This document shows positions 35,348-46,125 of a DNA stretch of 64,000 nucleotides, piece after piece. Position 1 is the first letter of the stretch. Each line of letters begins with the position of its first letter. Made by a program: the position numbers and the translations under genes. The notes under the pieces were generated by a model that was not told the origin of the DNA, did not search any database, and saw only the letters and a program-made list of their open reading frames with translations. Origin of the DNA: Malaya genurostris (Eukaryota > Arthropoda > Insecta > Diptera > Culicidae); the NCBI RefSeq assembly GCF_030247185.1, contig NC_080572.1, positions 42,190,896 to 42,254,895 on the forward strand, read 5' to 3'.

Positions 35348-35921
35348 CAGGGTCCGGCACTCGAAGTGTAACCAACTTCAGACCTTCGAGCCTGGCGTCA
35401 AGGTAAAAGCGACATATTATCGGGAAAGTATTCTGGAGGTTGCTTTAAAGCCGTGGGCAGACAAACATTTCGGTGGCAGACCATGGACGTTTCAGCAGGA
35501 CTCGGCTCACAAAGCTCGAGTGAACCAAGAATGGCTGAAAAACAACGTTCCGAACTTTATCACGTCCACACAATGGCTCTCGAATTCACCAGATGCGAAT
35601 CCAATGGATTATTCTCTTTGGGCCATTTTGGAGAGCAAAGTCCGAACTAAAAGATACACCAGTCTCGAGGCGCTGAAAAAAGTTATTGTCCGCGAGTGGG
35701 CCAAAATACACCTGCAAGTCACATTCGGGCAGCTTGCGATTCGTTTTTTGACCGTCTCAAGGCCATAGTCAAGGCAAAAGGTGGTCATATCGAGCAAAAG
35801 TGAATTGATTCTGAATTTTGTATTATTTTTACACATTTTGTTCTTTGAATTAAGTAAAAGTAATTTTCCAAACTGAATTTATGGCTTTTTTAATTGGTTA
35901 CACTTCGAGTGCCGGACCCTG
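35348..35921 (+). mobile_element. DD37D (maT-like) mariner deletion derivative (574 bp)
   Basis: Perfect 28-bp terminal inverted repeats beginning CAGGGTCCGGCACTCGAAG are flanked by TA at 35346-35347 and 35922-35923. Inside is only the C-terminal third of a transposase: HFGGRPWTFQQDSAHKARV and then SPDANPMDYSLW. The D-to-D spacing is 35 here, and would be 37 if a two-residue gap after QQDSA (family QQDSAPAH) is restored in comparison. The first Asp and the DNA-binding domain are deleted and the end is frameshifted. It is non-autonomous but has intact ends. Confidence 0.85.
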
Positions 35922-35923
35922 TA

Positions 35924-36971
35924 TTAGACTTATTTTAGCAAAACTATGTTTAGCTGTAATCTAAGTTAGTGAAAGTCGGTTCATACATCTTTGAGCAATC
36001 ATGGTGAGTTTCATTCCAAACTCGTTTTACCACAACTTCCGGAACTACCGAGAATCGGAATATTCGAAGCATGGGGTTTCGACGAGCATCTAACAAGTCC
36101 TGCAAATTAGATTAACTTACTTACATTTTTTAAGGAATTCGCTTCAATTCATAACTTACTCATGGAAACACGCCATTGAAATTGAAAGTTTTACGCTTCT
36201 AACCATGAAGCCGCAGCTTGTATTCATATAAAATTCAACAGCAGACTATCGAATTACAGGATCTGTCATTTGAATCTAAACTTGTGAAAATCTGTTTAGT
36301 CATCTCTGAGAAAAGTGTATATCGCTTAACACTGTGATTGTTCCGCCGTCGTATATGAGAAAGGTGAAAACAATGGAAGGTTAAATATGTGAACTGTGTT
36401 ACTCTGAGTTACATGGTAGCCACAATAACTTTGAGTATGATAAGGTTAGCGTGTAGGCTGTGTCAAAGAATGCTTGATATTGGGAGTAGCAAGTGGAGGA
36501 CTAGCAACTACGGTTCACATAGAAGTGGATATTTATTATGAAGAGATTACCACATAAACTTTTCAAACATTGTGAATGGTACAAAAGATAGCTGACTGGC
36601 GAAAGCTTTAGCTATAATGTAACTGATAGAATGCCAGTTATTCATCAAGTTAAACACCGAGATGTTTAATGGTAGTCGATCAACCCAGAACGGATCCTTC
36701 CAAAAGGGATTCGAATTGGAGTAATAGTAGAGCACTTGTCTGAATTTGCAATCATGCAGTTTGCTTTGCACCACTCAGTGAAAATTACCAATTGCCTTAG
36801 GAACAAGGCTGACGAGCACCTTCTAGATAAAAGTCAACATCGTTGAAGTACAGTAAAAATAATAATGCTTCGAGATGGCTTCCCGAATTATGCGACAGAG
36901 ATTCTGGATGATGTGACAAACTCTCCGAAGATGTGATCGCCAACTTTGACATCTAGAAATTAACTTACTTA
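35924..36971. other. Intergenic, dispersed repeat continuation
   Basis: 35924-36370 continues the repeat interrupted by the DD37D insertion ('cttccggaactaccg', 'ctgagaaaagtgtata'). The remainder has no recognisable gene. Confidence 0.4.
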
Positions 36972-36973
36972 TA

Positions 36974-37245
36974 CCGTTTTCGTTTATTGATCTGAGCAGC
37001 CCGTAAGCTGACCCAGAGTCGCCCAAACAACGTTTGATATGTTTGTTTTAGCAACCTGAGGTCGCTCTAGATCGGACTCCAATCGCGTAGTTTCGCTCTG
37101 AAAATTTTCTTGGGTCGCACCACGCATCCAGACGAGTTTGTTTATTTTTTCTTTTTTTTCATGAGTTGTTGTTTAGGGCGCGTACCACGTGTTCGTTTTA
37201 CTCGGAGTCAGAGTAGCCCGCGTCTAGGTTCAAAAACGAAAACGG
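36974..37245. mobile_element. MITE with CCGTTTTCGTTT ends (272 bp)
   Basis: The ends CCGTTTTCGTTTATTGA and the complementary AAAACGAAAACGG are flanked by TA (36972-36973 and 37246-37247). There is no coding content. The termini resemble those of the MITE at 49806-50064, which starts TGGCGTTTTCGTTT. Confidence 0.65.
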
Positions 37246-37247
37246 TA

Positions 37248-38549
37248 TTACATTACATGAAATCATCATACTCCGATTAATATGAAACTTTCCCACGTCT
37301 GCAATATGGTAAACCATATTTTAACAGATGGATTGTATTTTGTATGCACTTTTTCCATATGAATGTAGCCCTGAAATTGTTATGAGAAGCTTCTCTTGTA
37401 AACGGAGTTTGCCGTTTCTTCAATTGGAGGGACTCTAAGAGGAAAGAGCCTTCCGCCAATATTACTGCTACAATGTAAGTTTTATGTGAAACTTTCAAGT
37501 TGTTTTATTTTTTAGCAATATTTTCATTTAAACTTGGTAAACAAAATAATTTTTAAAGCAAATATAATTAGCGTCTTCTTATAAACGAAAAAAATATTTT
37601 TTCCCATAAATACGTTTATTTCTTAAGACAATTTACATTTCTTCGCCGTAGTATTGAATTCTTATCCTTATCCTTATCTTCGCCGTACATTGAATTCTTA
37701 TCCTAATATAGTCTCAACTACTTTAATTTAATAAAACATATTCCTCTTATTTTTTAAACATCATTATTTGAACCAAACGATTAACTGCTATAAGATAAGC
37801 TGAACTTTTTATACATTTTGTTGATAATTTCATAAACTATTTCGAGTTTGTTTGTATCAGCACACCATTTATATTTAAATTTAGTTATTGGAACGAAGAA
37901 ATTATATCTTAAACCAATAATTCTAAGTTCTCAAGAAAAAGTTTACATTATTTGGAAGTTTACGTTATTTGGAATTTGGCTCGTGAAAAAAAGTTTGGTG
38001 TGGCGAATATTGTAAAACCTAATCATATAGATGTTTTCGGAACGGATATGAACAGAAGGAAAATGATAATTAAGATCGTTCCAAAATCCAAAATGACGAC
38101 ATCAGCTTTTTTGATATTCATTGAAAACCCCTATACTATCGATATTTTCGTAGCGGATTTCATAAGTAAATGCCGGAAGCGATGTTGAAAACCTTTACAA
38201 TAAGGGTAGTTTCAGAACGAATACGCTGTATAGAATGAAAATGGCATTTGAAATCTTTTCAATATCCAAAGTATACACATCAGGTATACCGATTACAATT
38301 AAAATCTGGGTGTTTTTGAAACTAATTAATCAAGTAGAACTAAAACCACTGTTTTCCTTTGCTTACTCGTCTAAGCATGCGTGCCTATGAATACTGTAAG
38401 CGTTTTCAAAGAATATCGATAGATTAGAAGTCATGGCGGATTTCGTAATTTCGTTTTCTGAAATCTACTCATCGAATCCGTTACAAAAATACCCATATTG
38501 TGAGGGTTTTCAAGGAATATCAATAAGCCGTAAATCGCTGTCTTTTTTT
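37248..38549. other. Intergenic with LINE 3'-end scraps
   Basis: 37600-37620 (cataaatacgtttatttctta) resembles the minus-strand LINE end at 20628. 37845-37890 (gtttgtttgtatcagcacacc) resembles the LOA-like tail at 22680. No gene is seen. Confidence 0.4.
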
Positions 38550-39650
38550 ATAGTTTTTTTTATTTGGCTCTTTTGCACTTAAGCTTAACGCGGCCGTTTT
38601 ACAATAAAAAACTATTTTTTTGCTGAATCTTGTAGCATTTTTTTCCTTGGAGGATAGGTGCTTTCTCTGTTATCTAGCGAATGAAGGAGGAGCAGTGGTT
38701 CGCTATTTACGCTCCCGTCCATTGGTTCGGCATCACTGTTATTGGCTAAACAATCGTTACTTATTTGACAGGCGTTGGGTAGGTTGTAAACTGCAGCTGG
38801 TGTACTTTGTTCTATAGAAGATACTGATGGTTTCGTTGAGGGATACTTCACTGTTGTTGGTGGCTGTCACAAGTGTACTGAGGTTGCTTGGGATTGTTAT
38901 GAAGGAAGCACCGTTGTCATTTGGTGTAACTGTCTCCTTGTTCAGTTTATCCCATGGCTTACCGTAGTAAACAGTTTTTTGACAATATTGACATGTGTGC
39001 ATCTGATTGTCATAGGTAACAAGTGATTTGCACGGGATTCTTGTATCCTGACCGAAAGTCACATAAGAAGGTATAGGTCTCTTCAAGCGCATGCGTAACA
39101 AACGTACGTAATTTAGAATACCGGGGAAAAAGTTCTTCCACTTTTCTTTTTCGATAGAGAGAATCTCTCCGTTTTGGGACATAGTTTTTCGAATATAAGG
39201 ATCGATGATGCTTGAGAGAAGATCATGCACTCGCACTTCTATAGTGCTCTCTTCCATATATACTGGAAAGTTGTACTTAATGTTTTCGTGCTCCACATAG
39301 TACACATTGTTATTGTCTTTTGTGAATTGAATTGCATCCAACTCTTTGTAAAACTGGATGTAAACAACATTATTCGTTGAAGTAAATGCACACGTTTAAT
39401 GTCAAGATGCATTTGCTCTTTAAGCAAACCTTTGAGATCTCGTATCGAAGGTCGAATTTTGCACTGCCTGAAGTCAACAATAATTATATTCTTTCGTAGT
39501 GGTTGTAGCTCTTGTTCGTTTGGTTCACTCATTCCGAGATCGTTCTACTGTTCACTACACAATACTGTACTTGGTTTCTTCCGTCCCGAACGTAAGCGGT
39601 TCTGTTTTATCGACTGACTTGGATGAGATGTGAAAGCGAACTGAAATCGC
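38550..39650 (-). mobile_element. ORF1-only LINE, copy 3, nearly complete ORF1 with a frameshift
   Basis: On the minus strand a 5' UTR (to about 39650) leads to ATG at 39530-39532 (MSEPNEQELQPLRKN). A frameshift near 39390 is followed by NVVYIQFYKELDAIQ and then an RNA-binding-like core (NNNVYYVEHENIKYNFPV, EVRVHDLLSS). Next come a degraded zinc knuckle CQYCQKTVYYGKPW, with His and last Cys replaced, and a second frame break. The ORF1 end (TYPPRKKMLQDSAKK) is followed directly by the short tail 'aaaacggccgcgt ... gagccaaataaaaaaa'. ORF2 is absent. It would encode a gag-like nucleic-acid-binding protein if intact. Confidence 0.8.
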
Positions 39651-40698
39651 TATCATAACCGAGTTCAAACTTTGTATTTTTAAAATATAAGATACGAATA
39701 TTGTCACAGCACATATTTTCTTATAACGCAAAAACTTCTCTTTAAGAAGTCGGTTTGTGAAAAAATTACCTTTTTTGAAATTAGCTACGTTGAAAAAGAT
39801 TACGTTATTTGGGATTTAGTTCATAAGGAACGTAAAATGATTACTTCGCAAAACTAAATTTTGAAATTTAATGTTCAAAACATCATGTTTCTGAAAAAGC
39901 AAACAATGAAACACCAGAATATGATTTTACAGATTAGAAACATTCTCGAAAAATCTAGTATCGGCTATACTGATGAGTTCGATTTAAATTCTCTGATTTG
40001 GTATTCGTTTTGTAGCTGTAGATAAAACACTAGAGTTTAGTAACTAATAAGTGTATAGAATACATATAGGATCAATGAAATATATGAGAACTGTCGTTAA
40101 AATATATTAATCACTTAAGTTAATGTAAATTTATCGAAACATTCAAATCAAATGGCAAAACTTAGGCTTAGGTATGGTTCGTTCGGTTTAGAAATAAAAA
40201 CAATCCTTCGTCTTCACAACACCCACCAAAAGTCATCCCCAATTAGACTACCCGCTGACTTAGGAATTCAGTTCCGCAAAGCAAAACTATTAGGTATGTC
40301 GATTCTATCACAGGAATAAAGATGCTACCAGACAATCAATTACAAAACCTGCCCAGTCACTATGATCACGACCAAGTACAGGTTGCATGCCATCATAGCG
40401 AATTTTTACCATCCATATTTTGAAGCATCAGAGCTTCATTTGCCGTCATTACGCGTGAGAGGTGCTGTTCCGTGTTCGGGTACGAATTTGGTATGGCATG
40501 ATGCCTACGGTAATATCTCACAGTAACGTTTATTTCTACTGTCATCGCCGTCATTACAATCATCATCATCATCATCGAGCATCATTATTGGAGCGACATT
40601 TGAAAAATATCAACAATTTCAAACAAATTCCACCAGATTCGGCATCGGAGGATCAAGAAACATAGGGTTCTCCGGTGCAGAGCAGCACACACCCGTTG
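39651..40698. other. Intergenic, no gene recognised
   Basis: Nothing supportable before 40500. 40550-40590 contains a short ATC/CAT run (catcatcatcatcatcgagcatcatt). Confidence 0.35.
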
Positions 40699-40905
40699 AT
40701 GTTGGCTGTGATCACGCGCGTTGTCTCCTTCCTCTCCTGTGCAATAACTCTACTCTTTGTAATTCCCCCAGGACATGGAACAAGATCGGTGAGGATCGCA
40801 CCACTATTGGGAGCGAAGAACGCTTGGCAGTCTAACTCCTCCCAGATATCACTTCGAACGTTCGACGGAGGAAAACAAACACAGCCAACAGCGCCGAAGA
40901 ATTAA
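40699..40905 (+). CDS. Short ORF with signal-peptide-like start (hypothetical)
   Basis: ATG at 40699 opens a 68-codon frame whose first 27 residues look like a secretion signal (MLAVITRVVSFLSCAITLLF, then VIPPGHG). The rest is small and polar, without a known motif. A donor-like GGTGAGG at about 40787 and an acceptor-like run ending cccccag at about 40772 raise the chance that this is part of a spliced gene rather than a single-exon one. GC content is above that of the flanks. No promoter or downstream exon was identified. Confidence 0.3.
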   Translation: MLAVITRVVSFLSCAITLLFVIPPGHGTRSVRIAPLLGAKNAWQSNSSQISLRTFDGGKQTQPTAPKN

Positions 40906-43690
40906 ACTGCTCTGCTAACCCGCGGAGGTGGTTCGTTGGTTGCCTTTTTCGTGCTCGATTGATTTATGTCTGAGATTAGGTTAGCATTTAATTGAAATGG
41001 GTTCGGAATGCTGCTGCAGCGACAGTGATGCTAAACTATGTTCCTCCAACACTTGGTGTTCCCATAGGTTCTGAGAATTGATTGTATATTGAGTGTGAGT
41101 GACAGATCATTATAATATTAGCAAGATCTAGGTTCATTCAACATTTATAATCCTAACTAAGCATATTAATATTAATACTACAAGAGGAATATAACTATCA
41201 AGTCAAACATATGTAACGAAATCGTCTCTGGCAACACTGAATTTTCCGCTTTGAGAGCCTCATAATTCTGAGAAGCACTGTCACAAGCAGGAATGCATCT
41301 TCGCTTCTTAGGAAACATTCAATCTTTTCCCGCACCTTGTATGATTGTCTATGAGGAAAAACTGTATCTTTCGAAATCGTCGACAAAAGTGCCAGTGATA
41401 AATTTATTTATATCGAATGTCAAATTGATTCCATCGAGTAGAGAGGCTTGTTTCGAAAAATTCACTGCTCGTGCGCTCTTTTGTACAAATGTTCAAGCGC
41501 CACCTGAAAGGCAAGAAATCCGTTATGATTGCTTGTCAACGACTAGTGTGTTTCCGTTGATCCCTTCAAAGGTCCCGCATGTTTTTAGGAAGAGGGAGAA
41601 AAAAATTTCACACAAGTTACCTATTAATGATTTGATTGTGTCTTTTTAGAAGCCAGCAACCGAAAAAAAAGCCAAACAAGATTGCGCTACAAAACCGAAA
41701 CGAAAAGATCCTAGTATCGAAATCCTCAACCTTACTCGCATATCAGTCAAAAACCGACAATTTGACGAATTTTTTGATTTTTTGTGCTAAAAAATGCGAA
41801 ATCTTGATATTATTGCACAAAATATAGGCAACACATTACTAATATTTCTATGTTTCAATGCGGATACTTTGCACATGAGACAGACAAGAGTTGATATTTT
41901 TTAACATTTTCCAAGAAAACCCACAATTTTGATTACAATTTCTGAACGTATGTGAAGGATAAACTTCAAATACTTTTTAGGATAATTTCGTCATGTTAGA
42001 CTTAAATTTAGAGTGACATGTCACGAATTCCAAAACCTCTTGTACGTTCAAACGTGTTAAATTTGAATTGCGCATGGAAAGTAATTTCAGCTGCGCACAG
42101 CATTTCATTTCGAATAAAAACAATTGTGGAAATACTATTACACTTGTTTATATTCATTAGATTTGGCATATGAATCGCATGCATTGTATAATTCATAGAA
42201 GTCATATGGAAACTTATGATCTCTAGTAAGAATGTACGAAATAAATTACTTTGATATGTTCTGGGATTCATATTTACGAGGTGTGACAATTAATTAATGA
42301 GACTGATTTTATTGCCGCGCTAGTGGTAAACCGGAATCCTTATCCTCTCCATTGACATATTTACCATAGCTCTAGCATGTTTAGTTCGCTTGCTGCGTCG
42401 TGATGAGTAGACATGTGATGGTGGTGCTCGTCATGAAAATGGAGAAATGAGATCTACACTCAAATATAAATTCACGTTTGATTTACTTGAAAAATCACTT
42501 AAGATGGTTTCAAATGTCAAATTGAATATTTTACGTGACAAAAATGAATGTTATGTGTACACCCTTTAAAATGAACAGAATCATCACATAAGGTTTACGG
42601 GAATTGGCCAAACGTCAAGCAATTTACGTGAATTTCCGTATTGAAAAAATTGATTTCGAAACAGTGAGTCCTTCAAGTGTAAACAGTTTGAAAATTTGCG
42701 ACATTTTTTTTAGCTACAATGTTTTACTACAAACCAAAAAGAATTGTGATTTCGATTTAAATTAATATGCCAATTATGTCGGTTTTGTAAGCTTTACAAA
42801 ACCCACACCCACGATGTAATCGGTTGCTGGTGGTTTTTCCAGCCATTGAACTTCTATGCAATTATTCTGGAAAAAAAATGTTTATTTTTTCATGCTGAAT
42901 ATCTGAATATAATATATTGATTTAAATAACAATCTGGGGAAATCTCCATGTGACTACAATCAATATTTAAAATAACAATTATCTGGTATCTAAATGTGAT
43001 ATGAACACTACTTCACCGACGACACGACCAGGCACTCCGAAGAAAAATCAGCATTAAAACTGTTCGCTAACGATTCACCGCCAGTTACCACAAATCTAGC
43101 GACCCCTTGTAAATGATAAAAATAATCTTCTCGAGCAACACTGTTTAAGTTGCTATGGACTAGTTACCAAGGAACCCCAAAACAAATAAACATGTTTTGA
43201 AAGCGGTGGAATATTTCTATTAGTGTGAAACTTTGTCCAAATCAAGCAGAAATGCATTCAAATGAACTCGATTTTCGGAATTTAATCGAATCTATGGATG
43301 AAACCAACGAACGAGGACAATGATCTGCTTCCAACGATTCATCCGTACACTTCAACTGCTAGCTTTTCTGGGCAGTAGGATTCGATGTAATATGCCGGTG
43401 TCATAATTGTTTTGTGTCGGTTGATTGCGCAGCAGTGGAAACAGTATTTCACCTTGTTGACCACTATTCGAGGATTACTAGCGGAATTCCACAAAGAAAT
43501 CATTTTACCGTACGTTATGCAGGTACCGCAGAGCACTAGCCTCGCTCAGCTCGTTGTCGGTCATTTCCATGTCTTCCTTCTCACACAACGGTTTCATGTC
43601 AAGACCTGAATTTTGAACTTGGCTTTATAAAAGACATAACTCATACTCCTCAATTTTTACATTCCGCTCGAGTCAGGTAAATCCATTAAA
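40906..43690. other. Intergenic, no gene recognised
   Basis: An ATG-initiated frame at 41293-41649 (118 codons) has no motif and random-looking composition. 42120-42210 repeats the sequence near 3430-3475. 43020-43060 (gacacgaccaggcactcc...) matches 63606-63645. A coding-like minus frame 43339-43536 (CFHCCAINRHKTIMTP) could be a gene relic, but I do not recognise it. Confidence 0.35.
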
Positions 43691-43873
43691 ATGTTCCGTA
43701 ATATAATAACCGATCTGAAATTTATTTTGTTTACATTCATCTTGCCTTCGATATGCAGTAACCAAGGTTATGGTGACTGTTATTCAAAATCAATAAATAT
43801 ATCAACTTGTGCTGCCAGTTTAAAAAAAATCATTGGCGTTTCCGATTTGACATTTCCAGTTACTGAGGGGTAG
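43691..43873 (+). CDS. Putative small secreted protein (60 aa)
   Basis: ATG at 43691 starts a 60-codon frame. Its first ~25 residues (MFRNIITDLKFILFTFILPS, then ICSNQ) fit a signal peptide. The mature part would be about 35 residues with two cysteines (GYGDCYSKSINISTCAASLK). A TATA box, TTTATAAAAG, lies about 68 bases upstream (43622-43632), a spacing that suits a short 5' UTR in an insect gene. No AATAAA or intron was confirmed and no family is recognised. It may be a species-restricted secreted peptide or chance. Confidence 0.4.
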   Translation: MFRNIITDLKFILFTFILPSICSNQGYGDCYSKSINISTCAASLKKIIGVSDLTFPVTEG

Positions 43874-45130
43874 TTAAATTTACGATACAGTTTTGATAGA
43901 CGTGTCGTCGACTTCACGTTCTATATATGAATCACATAACTTTTACTGGATTATGCATTAAACATCTTCTATGCATTTTGCCAGTCCATTAAAACCTACG
44001 TGAAATGTAAGGTGTAAAAATATCCACATAACTTTTCACGTAATTATGATGCAAATATTTTTTTGAATGTAAAGTAACGCGTCGCGATTAAGTTTTGCAT
44101 TAGATTGGACGAAACAGCTTTGGAAACTAAAATTTTGAAGGTGTATGATGATAGTCGTTTCCAGGTTTTTCGATGACATGACGCGGAATACCAGTCGATG
44201 TGTGAGCTGACGCGAATTCGCAACGTGTGCGTGTGTTCGAATGTTGGCCTCAGAACTGGATATGAACCGTGAAAATGTCAAACAAATTTTAACCCATGGT
44301 TATCAAAGAAACCCATTTTGAATCAACTACGGATATCCAGGCAACCGTGACGGTGGTATTCGCGGACATCGAAATGGAAGCGTTCCAGAAATGTTATGAA
44401 GCATGAAAAACGTGCTGGAATCGTTGTGTAGCTGCACAAAGGGACTACTTTGAAGGGGATGGCAGATCTACTGAATACTTTTCACTGATCAGCTCATTCA
44501 ACTTCCAGCAAGGATATGTCTTTACATATCATAAAATAGCTATAAGGAATGTTTCATTTATTACTGTCTGACTAGAAATATGATTTGAATATTTATATTG
44601 TAATCTCGTTGTTATACTTCTCCATCGCATTCACTATTTTCATATGAAGAATATTTGCAATACTTGTTTGATTCAATAGCAATCATTTGATCTTTATATT
44701 AATGGTATATATGACCTCCATGAAACGTTTAATAAAAATTTCGTACAACCAATTTCGTGGTCCAATAGTTGCTTTCAAAAGAGCCAAAACTTATTGAAAT
44801 CAGCTTAGCTATCTCCGAAATAATGGAGCGGTAATTTTTTTTAAAGAGCACACACACCGACATTTCCGATCTCACCAATCTGAATGGAATGGTACATAAC
44901 ATTTTGATTCTTCAAGGCTCCGTTTGAAGGTCGGTTTTCCCAGTAATTCTATTACCTTTCTATAAAAAAACGGGTGGGTAATGTCAGAGACATAACTGGA
45001 TGTATTTCCCTTTTTTAATACTAGAATTTGAAACGATGAACCTAAACTAAAGTTTAGATAAGTTACATTAAACATTTTGAAACACAAACATTATTAAATA
45101 ACCAGTACAGTTTTTTATAATAAAATAATG
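43874..45130. other. Intergenic, dispersed repeat pieces
   Basis: 44700-44870 resembles the decayed repeat at 640-1085 (tatctccgaaataatggagcgg, acacaccgacattt). No gene seen. Confidence 0.35.
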
Positions 45131-45132
45131 GT

Positions 45133-45148
45133 GGCTCTGAAAAGAACC
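45133..45148 (-). ncRNA. Histone-mRNA-type 3' stem-loop (orphan)
   Basis: On the minus strand the sequence is GGTTCTTTTCAGAGCC followed by ACC. It forms a 6-bp stem with one G-U pair and a UUUC loop, and fits the consensus of replication-dependent histone mRNA 3' ends. No histone coding sequence is recognisable in the 200 bases before it. A short degenerate match by chance is possible. Confidence 0.4.
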
Positions 45149-45317
45149 TTTTATGAAGGCGTTCGTATTGGAGAGTGATGAGTTGACTACCGCTCGCTGC
45201 ATTTCAGCGTGAAGTCTTCGATGTTGCTCCCACAACCTAACTGAGCAGCTCTTCTTTGACGACTGATGACTTCAGCTGGCAGGCTTCTAGTGCGGTTTCG
45301 TTGTGTGGCCGGAAGGT

Positions 45318-45395
45318 GCGAATCGGCTGCGAAGTCTGTTGAAATAGAAGGTCAATTTTCACTACAGGAATGTAATACTAAGGCTTTTTGAGATT
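45318..45395 (+). mobile_element. SINE 3' fragment
   Basis: The sequence 'cgaatcggctgcgaagtctgttgaaat...ggaatgtaatac' matches the inverse of 63888-63960 at the right edge of the window. It is the body/tail of a tRNA-derived SINE family. The head is missing here. Confidence 0.6.
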
Positions 45396-45452
45396 ATGTC
45401 ACACGACTGAAAATTTTATCATAAAATCTTGATCATATTTCCGATGGCATGT

Positions 45453-46125
45453 GGGTCAGAATTTGTAGAATCGCCCAGAAAAAAATATTATTTTTATTTC
45501 TTGTTCTTATACTGATAATTTAGATCTATTTGATCATTAAAATGACTTGCCAAAAGAAACACTCAAAAAAGTTTTGTTTGTACAAGTTATTGAAATTTTT
45601 TGTCACTTTTCAACGAATAAACATATTTGAATGAAACTTTGACATATCACAGATATTACAGTAAACTCAAACTTATTGTATAAAATCATGAAAAATCATT
45701 TTTTTTCATGATTTTTTTGCGTAATTTGTATAAAAAATAAATTTTTTCTCATGTTCTGCGCCTTTGAAAAATCGAGAAAAAATATCATAATATGTAATAA
45801 TATCCAAGGAATCAAAATCAGTTGAAAAAAATGTGGAGCGGCGATTATTTTAAAAACTATGACGAAAAGAATGTCTCGCGGCATGATACTTTCACACGCG
45901 CTTGATATTTCGCAGCGCACGTTTTCCATGAGCTTTGATATGGGGATCTTTTTTCTATTCACAGATGATGAAATAATGGAATCGAAAATTGTTTACATAC
46001 AATGAACGATATTTCATCTTTATTGCGAATTGTTAAAATTTATATTATCTACAGTAGCTCATGAACGAAAACGTTGTCCGAGTTCGATATTTCTTGACAT
46101 GCGATTTTCGTAGAGTCTACTTGTT
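45453..46125. repeat. Left terminal inverted repeat of the Sola-like element
   Basis: The arm is the inverse complement of 49018-49655 with scattered differences. The outer part (GGGTCAGAATT, TCGCCCAGAAAAAAA) is best conserved, and similarity fades after about 46083. Open frames within it mirror those at 49031-49264 and are not genes. Confidence 0.75.

Noticed and set aside
39974..40010. CTGATGAG as a further hammerhead core
   Set aside because: No GAAA box or pairing stems at suitable distance.
41293..41649. 118-codon ATG-started frame
   Set aside because: No domain, no signal peptide, random-looking composition and no regulatory context.
45160..45310. Histone coding sequence before the stem-loop on the minus strand
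   Set aside because: Translations in all frames do not match H3, H4, H2A, H2B or H1; the adjoining sequence instead contains a SINE tail.
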